DNA of 64,000 bases from Clonostachys chloroleuca (lineage: Eukaryota > Ascomycota > Sordariomycetes > Hypocreales > Bionectriaceae), in the NCBI GenBank assembly GCA_037952775.1, contig JBANAY010000003.1, forward strand, positions 19,468,001 to 19,532,000, read 5' to 3'. The notes beneath the pieces were generated by a model, which did not search any database, was not told the origin of the DNA, and saw nothing but the letters and a program-made list of their open reading frames with translations. Below, piece after piece: positions 25,508 through 39,111 of the stretch (within the stretch, counting starts at the first letter, position 1; each line of letters begins with the position of its first letter). Made by a program: the position numbers and the translations under genes.

Positions 25508-28332
25508 TATAGTTCTTTCCTGAATATATACTAATAGCTAATATAGCCTACTTAATAGAACTAGAGCTGAGATAACTCTATTGCTACTTTAGTTACCTAT
25601 TAGTAGAAAGGCTATATAAGCTCTTAGAAAGAGCAGGCTATAAGGATATAGATAGAGAAGTAATAAAAAAGATTAAATACTTCTGCTACTAATATCAGGC
25701 TTATAGCCTAGCTCTAAAATACTTTAAATTCAGACTATAAGATAATCTTAACTTTAACTATAAGATTATAGTTAATATTATATATCTACTAGATTAAGAA
25801 CTAGTTTTATATATTATCTATATAGTAATTATATTCTAAAATATAATCTTCCTTATAGATATCTTAGCAGATATTATATAGGAAGTATTAAAGAGGATCT
25901 AGCTGGATATATATCTGGGACTACTAGACTATATTATATATAATATAGGAACCTAATTTATAAGTAACTGATTTTATATAAATATAAGGATTATTAGTTC
26001 TAAGTATAAGTAAATACTAATTAAGGCCTATTAGTTAATTAGTAAGATTAAGAGATATTACAGACTGCTATAATATATATTTAATATCTTATATAAGGAA
26101 CTCAAGGAGATAATCTTAAAGGAATTAATATTATAAGCAGTAGTTAAAGTAGTTAATAATATAGTAGGGCCTAATAGCCTTATACTAATACTCCTTATAT
26201 TTAGAGTATATCTAAGAATTATTATATCCTCTCCTCTATTATAATCTATAGTTTAAAGAGTATAAGTAGTTAACCTTATAATAAAAGCCTTAAGGGAACT
26301 ATATACTAAAAAGAGAACTGTACTTATACTAGCTATATATAATAGCCCTAACCTAATAGAACTCCTTAAACTCCTACTCCTAAGCGAGGTTATAGTATAG
26401 AGAGAGAATAAGGGGTAGTTTAGACTGTATAGACTTTTATTAAATAACTCCTATAATATTATAATTAAAATACAGGATAGACTAAAGACCTTTCAGTCTA
26501 TATATATAAAGCTATACTATAGAGATAAATAGACTGAAAATCCAGCCTAAGAGAGTACTAGCCTGGTAATATATCTAAAAGATCTCTTACTACTTATAAT
26601 AAGCGAACTACTATAAAGAAGGGGATAACTAATAAGCTTAAAGAATAAACTGAAAGTATATATATAATATATAGTACGACCAGTTAGACTATATACTAAC
26701 TATATAATATATAAGGAGCAAGATACCCTTAAGCTAGCTAAGAAACTTCAAAAGGAAGGAGTTATTATAATTCTGAGCGCTCTATTTAAGGCCTCTATAA
26801 TAGCTAAAATTAATTAATTTATTAAAGTAGATATATTTGAGTTTATATAGTTTAACTGTAATATTAAAAGCAGTTAACTGTTTAAGATATATATTATTAA
26901 TAAGGTAAAAGGACAGAATATATATCTATATAAGAAATCCCGTCTAGTTATATAAGGATATAATAATACTAGTAAGGAGATAATTCTTATATAGTTACTA
27001 ATAATCTAATACTATAGCTAATAGCTTATCCTTATACTAATACTATTACTATTAGCAGTAGGAACTTATATTCTGACAGGTAGAGATATTATATAAGCCT
27101 ACCTACAGTCTAAGTTAATACTATAATATATAATTTATATAATACTCCTAAAAGACCTTAAGTAAAGCTATCTATAAGGAATAGTTATAAAAATTATAAA
27201 GCTACTATATAGGATTGCTAAGTCTGGTATATATTAGTATACTATATACTATAAGTACTTTATAATATATATAAAGATAGTAACCTCCAGCTTTAACCTA
27301 TACCTCCTAATTATAGAAAGTAATATACCTAGTTTTAGGATTATTAGAATACAAACTAATAATATACTTAGGTTATTTAATAAGATACTTACTACGGAAG
27401 AAGAATATTAGTTAAAAGAGGCTAAGTTTAAGATAAAAGCTAGGGTTAAGCTTTCCGAGGAAATAGACTTTAAATTTAATAGAGGAAAAATATCCCTCTA
27501 TAGTATAATAATTAAGTTCCTTTAAAAGGGCTAAGCTAATATACTCTAGAAAGCTATAGATATAGAGAGCTATAAAGCCTAAAGAGTATATAGTATATAG
27601 ATTATAAGTATTATATAACCAGAAGCCTTATATAATTTATCTATAGTAGTATAATTATAATAGAACCTATTAAAAGATAATATTAAGAAGTTAAATAAAA
27701 AGCTTATATAGTAAATTAAGAACTATAACTGCGGACTGAAATTTATACTACTTAACCTATATAACCTGAAGCTATATATCTTTATAGACAGATCTCTTAC
27801 TAATAATAAAGATATAAGCTTCTAAATTAGCTTTATAATTATACTTAGAATAGAGATAAGAATTAAGGGCTAGGAGCCTATATTCTAACTGACTGGGAAT
27901 ATTATATACTGGTTATTAATAAAGTATAAATATATTATAAGAAGCAGTCTTATATTAGAAGTCTATAGTATAGTAGCCAGATTCAATATAGGTATTATAA
28001 TTATAAATACCCTTTAAATAATTACTTTAAAAATAATACTACTAGAAATACTGCTAGTAATTTATATAGATTCTCTCTTATTATATAAATACCTTATTAA
28101 GCTCAGTATAACTATAGAGAAAAGACTAATAATTAATATAATAGCCTTATAGTAATTATATAAATACTATAAAATCACTAAAATAAGATAGATTAATAGA
28201 GAGGATAACCTAGTAGATACCTTAATAAAAGGGAAGCCTAATTTAGTACTCTTAAAACTTATAGAAATAAATAAATTAAGAATTCGAATTAAGGGAGATA
28301 TTAAGAGGCTGCCTAAACCAGGTATAGCCTAG
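25508..28332 (+). pseudogene. copia beta copy A pol (integrase, RT, RNase H), broken
   Basis: Integrase zinc-binding region at about 25610-25700 reads RLYKLLERAGYKDIDREV, then KIKYFCY and later YQAYSLALKYFKF, a pattern known in fungal copia elements. RT at about 26930-27300 includes KSRLVI, a stop, GYNNTSKEIIL and later YRIAKSGIYQYTIYYKYF. RNase H at about 27780-28290 includes IDRSLTNNKDIS and IIYWLLIKYKYIIRSSLI, ending at TAG 28330-28332. Many Gln and Trp positions are stops. Confidence 0.8.
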
Positions 28333-29993
28333 TAAATACAGACAGACTGAACCTGTATAATAAGCTGCTTTAAACTAAGAATTTAAATATATTATAAGTA
28401 ATTAGAATATACAGGGGGGGGGCCTCCTATAAGAGGCTATTCTATTCCCCTATCTATCTAAGCTATCTACTAATAATTAGATCTATCTATCTATCTGAAC
28501 TAGCTAAGCTATCTAATTTTTTTTTTTTTTTTTTTATTTATTTTATCCTCCTCTTTTACTTAGGTTTAGGGTATATAGGAAAACAGTATCCAGGGGGTCA
28601 GAATTAGATATTAGAGGAACTACCCTCGGATTTATTATTATTATTAGACCTATTAGTACTCCTATAGATAGTACTATTATTATTATTAGGCTTTACGGAC
28701 TAATAACAAACAGTATAGTACTCTAAAAGAGGTTTAACCTCCTTAGAGATAGTATTCTTAAAAATATAGCTAGAGCTAGGTTCTGATCTATATTACTAAT
28801 AAATAGTTAAACTATTAAAAGTACTATCTATAGCGAGATTATAAACTGTCTTCTAGATAGTACTAGTATATATAATCAGAAGGCATACTTTAGTATACTT
28901 ATAGGAAGATTTCCTAGTAGGTTTACTAAGCTTAGTAAGAGCTTTATAAGTAGTAATTAAGTTATATATAAAAGGTATTAGAACTTTAGGTATAGTAATA
29001 TAAATATTATTACCCTTATTATAATATATATACTATATCCTATTACTATTATAGTTAAAGTAATAACTATTACTCTTCTCTAAAGTAAGTAACTTAATAT
29101 ATACTATATATTTATTAGAATACTTACTACTAATAAATATATCAGCTAAGAAAGTAAGAAAAAGAAAGATTACTAATACTTATACCTAGTTAGAGTACTT
29201 CTTAGCTATATAATATTCCTATCTCTTAAGCTTCCTAAGCTCCTTCTATATCTTTCTAACCTTAGCTTACTACTAGGCCAGTATACTTAATATTCTTTAG
29301 ACTGCTATATAAGCCTGTTAGTAAGAGTTCCTAAAACTAAGTATCTGAGTATATATAATTAATAGCTATTTCCCTAGCTATACTATAGCAGGGCAGTATT
29401 ATAAGCTCAGGGGAGGGGCTCTAAGGAGTAGATAAAAGGGGGAGGAGGAAGGTATTATATCTCTATATTTAGTTAGCTCTAAAATATATAAGGAGGGAGT
29501 AACTACTTATAGAGAAGAAAATAGTAAATTAAAAGTTTAACTATATACTACTAAGGTTAGCTATAAAACTATATCCTAGAGTATATATACCTTTATATAT
29601 AAAAAGAGGATTAGAGTATAACTATTCTGTAAAATAGTTAGTTATAAAACTCTGATCTAAAGTAGTAAGGATTATTATAGAGAGTATATATATAATACTG
29701 GGGTAGTTATATAGAAAAGGAAAAGAGGAATATTATAGTAGTATAGAATAGGGTTTAATATAGGTAGGGTATATACCTATAATTACTTATTACTAGGGGT
29801 AACTATAGTAATAAGTAGGGAAACCTAATAATAAAATATATATATATCCAGACTAATATATATAGTATACCTTTTTAATAAAGATATAAGGAATTAGAAT
29901 TATATATATTTATTTCTTATATTTATAGAGGTTATAAAGGGTCTATAATTATAAGGGCTATTTATATAGAATAAGAAAATAAAAGACTGTTTA
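28333..29993. other. copia beta copy A: 1.66-kb region between pol and the 3' LTR
   Basis: Long for a copia element, where pol usually ends close to the polypurine tract. It contains a G run at about 28413-28421, TCTATCTA repeats (28450-28500), a T run (28508-28535) and several TTATTATTATTA tracts (28630-28700). The minus strand of about 28600-28960 gives moderately open, Ser/Asn/Lys-rich translation interrupted by stops. The same region is present in copy B at 37212-38917. Function unknown. Confidence 0.55.
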
Positions 29994-30182
29994 TATTAGT
30001 ATACTAAATACTACTAACTAGCAGTTACTAGCTGGAAGCTAGAAGCAGAGCGGTTTGCTTAGTTAGGACTACTCTGGAACTATATTTATAACCGGTTTAC
30101 TTCTATAGCTAGGATAGTAACTTAATTAATTACTTTTAACCTATCTACTCTATAGTATACGCTTTAGAAAAGCCTTCTAATA
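29994..30182 (+). repeat. 3' LTR of copia beta copy A (189 bp)
   Basis: Same length and sequence family as 31480-31668 and 38918-39106. It starts TATTAGTATAC (originally probably TGTTAGTATAC) and ends CTAATA. Confidence 0.88.
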
Positions 30183-31479
30183 TTAATACTATTAAATTTC
30201 TATAATATTATATTAGAATTATTATAATTATAAAATATAAATTTACTAATAGATTAGTTTACTAATTATATAGAGTAAAAAGATATTTTTATAAATCTAT
30301 ATTAGAATTTATAGAAATTAAAATTTTATTAGATATTAGAAAAATATAATAATTCCTTAATAATTAAAAGTACTATTATAAAAAATAAAAATAATAATTT
30401 ATAATAATAAATAGATATAGTAATTATAGTCTTAATAGTATTATAATCTAATATACTAAAAAATCTATTCTATTAAAAATTATAATAAATAAAATAAATC
30501 TTAGACTAGATATAAAAATTAGAATTACCTCTAGAAATAGATTTTATTAATTAGATATATATAATAAATTAATAAAAATATAATTATAATATTATGTTTA
30601 ATCTATAGTATAAATAAATAAGAAAAGAATAAAAATAAAAAGATAAAGAAAAATAACTTAAAAAGAGAAAACTAGATTATATTTTAAAAGAATACTAGAA
30701 GTATAATAAGCTATTTAAGAAAACCCTAGAGATTAGATTATTATAATATAGCTAATAGGATTATAAAATCTCTATTATTAAAGAAAGAAAACTAGTTTTT
30801 ATAAACTCTATAATCTTATAGAATTTTAGTTATAAATACTCTATAAATATATTAATAATATATTAGTAAAAGACTATATATAATTATTAACTTTATCTAT
30901 AAAATACTCTATAATATTTATATCTAAGAAAAATAATAAACTCTATTTAATTATTAATTACTACTAGCTAAATAAGATTATATATAAAGATAGAATACTC
31001 TTACTATTAATTATAGAACTTAGAGACTAGTTATAAAGTAAATAGTAATTTACTATATTAGATTTAAAAGAAGCTTATAATTTAATATAAATTAAAAAAA
31101 TAAATAAATAGAAAATAATATTTAGAATAAAGTTTAATTTATATAAATACTTTATTATACTCTTTAGACTAATAAATATACTTATAATATTCTAATAAAT
31201 AATTAATTAAATACTTTAGAAATATTTTAATATTTTTATAATTATATATCTTAATAATATTCTAATATTTTTAAATAACTTAGATATATATAAGGAATAT
31301 ATATATAAGGTTTTAAAGAAACTAGAAAATATAAATCTCCTAGTAGAACCTAAGAAAAGTTAGTTTTATATTAAGAAAATTAACTTCTTAAAATATATTA
31401 TTTAACCTAATAAAATATAAATAGAAAAAAGTAAAATTACTATAGTTTTTAAATAGAAAGAACTAATAAATATTATAGA
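30183..31479 (+). mobile_element. Ty3/gypsy element C, protease to RT, before the copia beta insertion
   Basis: Aligns with 51480-52770 of gypsy element D. RT core: an AFR-type motif read as IIFRIKFNLYKYFIILF (about 31105-31165) and the active-site box YLDD read as YLNN (31247-31258). The frame is broken by many stops. Copia beta copy B interrupts it at 31479/31480, and it resumes at 39107. Confidence 0.82.
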
Positions 31480-31668
31480 TATTAGTATACTAAATACTAC
31501 TAACTAGTAGTTACTAGCTAGAAGCTAGAAGTAGAGCAGTTTACTTAGTTAGAACTACTCTGGAACTATATTTATAACTAATTTACTTCTATAGCTAGAA
31601 TAGTAATTTAATTAATTACTTTTAACCTATCTACTCTATAGTATATACTTTAGAAAAGCTTTCTAATA
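31480..31668 (+). repeat. 5' LTR of copia beta copy B (189 bp)
   Basis: Direct repeat of 38918-39106. Left boundary is set by the duplication ATAGA. Confidence 0.9.
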
Positions 31669-34385
31669 CTAATTAGTAGTTATATAGTAGCTATAGATTA
31701 GTAAAGAAGAAGAGATAGGATTTCCTAAGTATTTAGGGAAATATAATTCTTCTATAAGTACTAGTTCTATACTATAGAACTATATATAATATATAATATA
31801 ATAATACTATTATCTTTTATATACTCTAAATAGTTACTTTAGAGATTACTTATTCCTCTAATAATATTATTAATACTAGAAATACCTCTAAAGAGTATTA
31901 TATTATATATACCTCCCTATTAATACAGATAGGAGTAATTAATAAAATTACTTTCTTTTCTAACTACTTAATTTTAAGAGTTTACCCTTATAGAATACTC
32001 TCCCTTTCCTAACTTCAGAAGGAAATAAGATAATTCCTTATACTTCTCTCTTACTACTACTCTATTTCCTATAATTTATTAGAATCCTTCTAAATAGAGA
32101 CTCTAGTCCCTTAAATAAGAGTAAAATCCTATACTCCCCTATTATAAAAATATATATATACTTTAGAATCTACCTCCTGAGTAAATATAATAGTACTATT
32201 AATATAAACTATATTTATACTAACTCCCTTTAACTATAATAAAGTAGAAGAGATTTTTAATATAATTAAGCTAATAAAAGTCTATATAAATAATATTAAC
32301 TAGATAAACTATCTAACTTTAGTAATCTAGATAACTATCTAAGAACTTACTAATATATATATAGTATATTATATATACTACTATAAATATACTAGGCTAT
32401 ATAGTAATAACTTACTAGATAAGTTTATATATAACTTCAGGGACTAATTAATAGAAAAATTTATATTTCTAAATAATAGTATTACTAAGGAGTTAAAATA
32501 TATTCTATAATATAGTAGTATATATACTAGCCCTATAAATAATATATCTAAAGTAGCTCTTAATAATATATAGGAGCTAGAGAACCTACTAGAATAGCTA
32601 AATAATTAATAGTTCCTTATAAATACCTTTAATCTGAACTCCTAGGTATTCTAATTACAGGAGTAATACTAGAAGTCTTAAGAATATATAGTACTAATAC
32701 TATAAATACCCTAAGAAAGAAGTATAATCTATATAATTAAAATAGATAAGATAGAAATACCTAAGAGGAATAAGAAGTTAACTTAATAAGTACTTATACC
32801 TCCTAGGAATTTAGTTCTAAGATAAGAACTAGGAGGCTATATATATAAATTATATAACCTATACTATAACCTCCTATTTAAATAAAGCCTCGGAATAGGT
32901 ATAATAGCTATATAAGAACTTATAGCCTTCTAAAAGCTATATAATATAAAAGAGTATTTATTTAGCAGGGAACTATATAATATACTTAATACTAAAGTTA
33001 GGATAATACTAAATACTTATAAATCCTATAATATATAGCTAAATAGATTTAAAACTATTCTCTTCTAAATCCTTAAAGAGAATATATAGGATTTCTAGTT
33101 CTAATATATTAAAGAAGAATATACTTTTAAAGAGATATATCTTAAACTAAAGTAATACTTTAATAATACTATTAATAAATAGTAGTATTATTATAACTAG
33201 ACTTAAACTAGTATTACTTTAATATAGGTAAATAGAGAATATAAGGACCTTATAGTATATTAGATACTATAAAAGGTCTTTATTACCTTAATAAGAGTAT
33301 AGAAAGTACTTAGAGGTACTTATATAGAGGATAATAATCTATAAGCTATAGTAGTAAGAGTATATAGAGATTTAAAGGAACTAGAAATAGTACTCTAAAG
33401 AGAGTATATAAATACTAAAGCCCTAATATAATATTTTATATTAGTATTAGAAATAAACCTATTAAAACAGCTAGAATAAAGCCTAATAACCTTAGTAGCC
33501 TAGGATATAATAAGAAATATATATCTTATTAACTAGTAATATTAATATATCTAGAAGCTACTAAATAGAATATAATAGTAGTTCTATTATATCTAAAATA
33601 TATAGAGCAGACTATTTAATAGAAGCTTTATTAGCTAGAACTAAGAACTATAGAGAAATAGCTAGAGAGAGTACTACTTTATTTATAATAAGCCTGGTTA
33701 TTAGTCTATAAACTATCTATAGAAAAGATCTGAACTATACTACTAATTTATAACTAAGTTCCTTAAAGTAGAAGAGGAAGTAGAAGAAGATAATATACTA
33801 GAAGAATTTAAATAGTAGATTTAAAACTAAGAAGGGGTTAATAACTAGTCTGAAATAGCAGACTATAGAGATCCTAATAACTATAATAACCTAGATAAGG
33901 AAGATTAGTATATAAGTAGTAATAAATAATACCTAATATAATATCTACTTAATAAAGTATTCTAATACTTACTTTCTAAAGAGAAGATTAAGAGAAAGTT
34001 ATAGGACCCTTTATAATTTATTATTAAGGAAAGATATATAATATAATTCTAGGGGATTATACTAAATATAGATATCTTATTAATCTTAACTATAGATAAA
34101 TTATAATTTAAAGTATTTAAATAAATTAATCTATTAATTAAACTGGATACTATAGTTAATATAAAGAGTATTAAGTTTAGAAAGAGACTTATAGAGTTAC
34201 TTAGTATAATAAAGTTATAGACTCTATTTAGATCTATTATATTTTATATAATAAACTTAGAGATCTCTTTTCTAATATATTTTTAAGATATAAACTATCT
34301 AAATATTAAGTTTAGGAATATAATTAATAAAGTAGTTAGGACTATAGATAGCCTTTCTGCTCTAACTATAAGAAAATAGGACTAT
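31669..34385 (+). pseudogene. copia beta copy B gag and protease, broken
   Basis: Gag extends from about 31950 to 33950 and is present in this copy only. Translation gives long helical, Glu/Leu/Tyr-rich stretches with stops, for example REYKDLIVYQIL near 33235. At about 34050-34370 the protease region reads FWGIILNID followed by a stretch ending KFRNIINKVVRTIDSLSAL, which leads directly into integrase. It is a remnant only. Confidence 0.6.
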
Positions 34386-37211
34386 ATATAGTTCTTTTCT
34401 GAATATATACTAATAGCTAATACAGTTTACTTAATAGAACTAGAGCTAAAATAACTCTATTACTACTTTAATTACCTATTAGTAGAAAGGCTATATAAAC
34501 TCTTAGAAAAAGCAGGTTATAAGGATATAGATAGAGAAGTAATAAAAAAGATTAAATACTTCTACTACTAATACCAGGCTTATAGCCTAGCTCTAAAATA
34601 CTTTAAATTTAGACTATAAAATAATCTTAACTTTAACTATAAGATTATAATTAATATTATATATCTACTGGATTAAGAACTAGTTTTATATATTATCTAT
34701 ATAGTAACTATATTCTAAAATATAATCTTCCTTATAGATATCTTAGTAGATACTATATAGAAAGTATTAAAGAGGATCTAGCTAGATATATATCTAAGAC
34801 TGCTAAACTGTATTATATATAATATAGGAATCTAATTTATAAGTAACTGATTTTATATAAATATAAGGATTATTAGTTCTAAGTATAAGTAAATACTAAT
34901 TAAGGCTTATTAATTAATTAGTAAAATTAAAAGATATTATAGACTGCTATAATATATATTTAATATCTTATATAAGGAACTTAAGAAAATAACTTTAAAG
35001 GAATTAATATTATAAGTAGTAGTTAAAGTAGTTAATAATATAGTAGGGCCTAATAGCCTTATACTAATACTCCTTATATTTAGAGTATATCTAAGAGTTA
35101 TTATATTCTCTCCCCTATTATAATCTATAGTTTAAAGAGTATAAGTAATTAACTTTATAATAAAAGCCTTAAAGGAACTATATACTAAAGAGAGAACTAT
35201 ACTTATACTAGCTATATATAATAGCCCTAATCTAATAGAACTCCTTAAACTCCTACTCTTAAGTAAGATTATAGTATAGAGAGAGAATAAGGGGTAGTTT
35301 AAACTATATAGACTTTTATTAAATAACTCCTATAATATTATAATTAAAATATAGAATAGACTAAAGATCTTTTAGTCTATATATATAAAGTTATACTATA
35401 GAGATAAATAGACTAAAAATCCAGTCTAAGAGAGTATTAGCCTAGTAATATATCTAAAAGACCTCTTACTACTTATAATAAGCAAACTACTATAAAGAAG
35501 GGGATAACTAATAGGCTTAAAGAATAAACTGAAAGTATATATATAATATATAGTATAACTAGTTAGACTATATACTAACTATATAATATATAAGGAGTAA
35601 GATACTCTTAAGCTAGCTAAGAAACTTTAAAAGGAAGAAGTTATTATAACCCCAGGTACTCTATTTAAGGCCTCTATAATAGTTAAAATTAACTAACTTA
35701 TTAAAGCAGGTATATTTAAATTTATATAGTTTAATTATAATATTAAAAGTAATTAATTATTTAAAGTATATATTATTAATAAGGTAAAAGAATAGAATAT
35801 ATATCTATATAAGAAATTCTATTTAGTTATATAAGAATATAATAATACTAGTAAGGAGATAATTTTTATATAGTTACTAATAATCTAATACTATAGCTAA
35901 TAGCTTATTCTTATATTAATACTATTACTACTAGTAGTAAGAACTTATATTCTAATAGGTAGAGATATTATATAAGCTTATCTACAGTCTGAGTTAATAC
36001 TATAATATATAATTTATATAATACTCCTAAAAGACTTTAAGTAAAACTATCTATAAGGAATAGTTATAAAAATTATAAAGCTACTATATAGAATTACTAA
36101 GTCTAGTATATATTAGTATACTATATACTATAAGTACTTTATAATATATATAAAGATAGTAATCTCTAGCTTTAACTTATATCTCCTAATTATAGAAAAT
36201 AATATACTTAATTTCAGGATTATTAGAATATAAACTAATAATATATTTAGATTATTTAATAAGATACTTACTATAGAAGAAGAATATTAGTTAAAAAAAG
36301 CTAAGTTTAAGGTAAAAGCTAGGGTTAAGCTTTCTAAGGAAATAAATCTTAAATTTAATAGAGGAAAAATATCCCTCTATAGTATAATAATTAAGTTTCT
36401 TTAAAAGGGCTAAGTTAATATACTCTAGAAAGCTATAAATATAGAGAGCTATAAAGCCTAAAGAATATATAGTATATAGATTATAAGTATTATATAATTA
36501 GAAGCTTTATATAATTTATCTATAGTAGTATAATTATAATAGAACCTATTAAAAGATAATATTAAAAAGTTAAATAAAAGGCTTATATAGTAAATTAAGA
36601 ACTATAACTATAGACTGAAATTTATATTACTTAATCTATATAATCTAAAGCTATATATCTTTATAAACAGATCTCTTACTAATAATAAAGATATAAGCTT
36701 TTAAATTAGCTTTATAATTATACTTAGAATAGAGATAAGAATTAAGGGCTAGGAGTTTATATTCTAACTAACTAGGAATATTATATACTAGTTATTAATA
36801 AAGTATAAATATATTATAAGAAGCAGCTTTATATTAGAAGTCTATAGTATAGTAGCTGGATTTAATATAGATATTATAATTATAAGTACCCTTTAAATAA
36901 TTACTTTAAAAATAATACTATTAGAAATACTATTAGTAATTTATATAGATTCTCTTTTACTATATAAATACTTTATTAAGCTTAGTATAATTATAGAGAA
37001 AAGATTAATAATTAATATAATAGCCTTATAATAATTATATAAATACTATAAAATTACTAAAATAAGATAGATTAATAGAGAGAATAACCTAGTAAATATC
37101 TTAATAAAAGAGAAGCTTAATTTAGTACTTTTAAAACTTATAGAAATAAATAAGTTAAGAATTTAAATTAAAGGAAATATTAAAAGGCTGTCTAAACTAG
37201 ATATAGCCTAG
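34386..37211 (+). pseudogene. copia beta copy B integrase, RT and RNase H, broken
   Basis: Collinear with 25508-28332 of copy A but with more C-to-T and G-to-A changes. The integrase part (34440-34700) reads LVERLYKLLEKAGYKDIDREV. RT spans about 35800-36250, and RNase H about 36655-37170, including IDRS-like and NKDISF-like words. Translation ends at TAG 37209-37211, matching copy A. Confidence 0.78.
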
Positions 37212-38917
37212 TAAATATAGACAGACTGAACCTATATAATAAGCTGCTTTAAACTAAGAATTTAAATATATTATAAGTAATTAGAATATATAGGGGGGGG
37301 GGCTCCTATAAGAGATTATTCTATTTCTCTATCTATCTATACTATTTACTAATAATTAGATCTATCTATCTATCTGAACTAGCTAAGCTATTTAATTTTT
37401 TTTATTTTTTTTTATTTTATCCTCCTCTTTTACTTAGGTTCAGAGTATATAGGAAAATAGTATCTAGAGGGTTAGAATTAGATATTAAAGGAATTACTCT
37501 TAAGTTTATTATTACTATATATTAGAATTAGATATTAGAGGAACTATCCTTAGATTTATTATTATTATTAGACCTATTAGTACTTCTATAAATAGTACTA
37601 TTATTATTATTAGGCTTTATAAACTAATAATAAATAGTATAATACTCTAAAAGAAGTTTAACCTCCTTAGAGATAGTATTCTTAAAAATATAGCTAGAGC
37701 TAGGTTCTAATCTATATTACTAATAAATAGTTAAACTATTAAAAGTACTATCTATAGTAAAATTATAAGCTATCTTCCAGATAGTACTAGTATATATAAT
37801 TAGAAGGTATACCTTAGTATACTTATAGGAAGGTTTCCTAGTAGGTTTAGTAAGCTTAGTAAGAGCTTTATAAGTAATAACTAAGTTATATATAAAAAGT
37901 ATTAGAACTTTAGGTATAATAATATAAATATTACTACTCTTATTATAATATATATACTATATCCTATTACTATTATAATTAAAGTAATAACTATTACTCT
38001 TCCCTAAAGTAAATAACTTAATATATACTATATATTTATTAGAATACTTACTACTAATAAATATATTAACTAAGGAAATAAGAAAAAGAAAAACTGCTAA
38101 TACTTATACCTAGTTAGAATACTTCTTAGCTATATAATATTTCTATTTCTTAAGCTTCCTAAGCTCTTTCTATATTCTTCTAATCTTAGCTTATTACTAG
38201 GCTAGTATACTTAATATTCTTTAAACTACTATATAAGCCTATTAGTAAGAGTTTCTAAAACTAAGTATCTAAGTATATATAATTAATAGCTATTTCCCTA
38301 GCTATATTATAATAGAATAGTATTATAAGCTTAGAGGAGGAGCTCTAAGAAGTAGATAAAAGGGGGAGGAGAAAGATATTATATCTCTATATTTAGTTAG
38401 CTTTAAAATATATAAGGAGGGAGTAATTACTTATAGAGAAGAAAATAGTAAATTAAAAGTTTAACTATATACTACTAAGGTTAGCTATAAAACTATATCC
38501 TAGAGTATATATATCTCTATATATAAAAAGAGGATTAAAGTATAATTATTCTATAAAATAGTTAGCTATAAAACTCTAATCTAAAGTAATAAGGATTATT
38601 ATAAAGAGTATATATATAATACTAGAGTAGCTATATAGAAAAGAAAAAGAGAAATATTATAATAGTATAGAATAGAGTTTAATATAGGTAGGATATATAT
38701 CTATAATTACTTATTACTAGGGGTAACTATAGTAATAAGTAGGGAAACCTAATAATAAAATATATATATATCCAGACTAATATATATAGTATACCTTTTT
38801 AATAAAGATATAAGGAATTAGAATTATATATATTTATTTCTTATATTTATAGAGATTATAAAGGGTTTATAATTATAAGAGCTATTTATATAGAATAAGA
38901 AAATAAAAGACTGCCTG
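37212..38917. other. copia beta copy B: 1.7-kb region between pol and the 3' LTR
   Basis: Counterpart of 28333-29993. It has the G run (about 37294-37302), TCTATCTA repeats, T-rich tract and TTATTATTA tracts. Copy B carries a small internal duplication: the words TTAGAATTAGATATTA and TTTATTATTA occur twice between 37468 and 37565, which accounts for most of its extra length. Confidence 0.55.
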
Positions 38918-39106
38918 TATTAGTATACTAAATACTACTAACTAGCAGTTACTAGCTAGAAGTTAGAAGCAGAGTAGTTTACTTAGTTAGGACTGCTCTA
39001 GAACTATATTTATAATTAGTTTACTTCTATAGCTAGGATAGTAACTTAATTAATTACTTTTAACCTATCTACTCTATAGTATATACTTTAGAAAAGCCTT
39101 CTAATA
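38918..39106 (+). repeat. 3' LTR of copia beta copy B (189 bp)
   Basis: Direct repeat of 31480-31668. Right boundary is set by the duplication ATAGA at 39107-39111. Confidence 0.9.
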
Positions 39107-39111
39107 ATAGA

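Larger units (their letters stand above)
25508..30182 (+). mobile_element. Ty1/copia element beta, copy A, 5'-truncated by the gap
   Basis: Aligns closely with 34386-39106 of copy B, followed by a 189-bp 3' LTR. Copy A keeps more CA and TG dinucleotides than B and is therefore less mutated. Its right flank is gypsy sequence starting TTAATACTATTAAATT, which also occurs uninterrupted near 51479-51492 of the gypsy element at 48353, so copy A sits inside a gypsy element as copy B does. Confidence 0.85.
31480..39106 (+). mobile_element. Ty1/copia element beta, copy B: complete, RIP-mutated, inserted in gypsy element C
   Basis: Complete element of 7627 bp with 189-bp LTRs at both ends and the 5-bp duplication ATAGA (31475-31479, 39107-39111). 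The gypsy sequence on both sides joins seamlessly when the element and one duplication are removed, as shown by the uninterrupted copy near 52765. Internal order is gag, protease, integrase, RT, RNase H, then a 1.7-kb 3' region. Confidence 0.9.

Noticed and set aside
28450..28500. TCTATCTA repeats as a CRISPR-like or satellite array
   Set aside because: They are a short simple-sequence tract without spacers, shared by both copies of one transposon.
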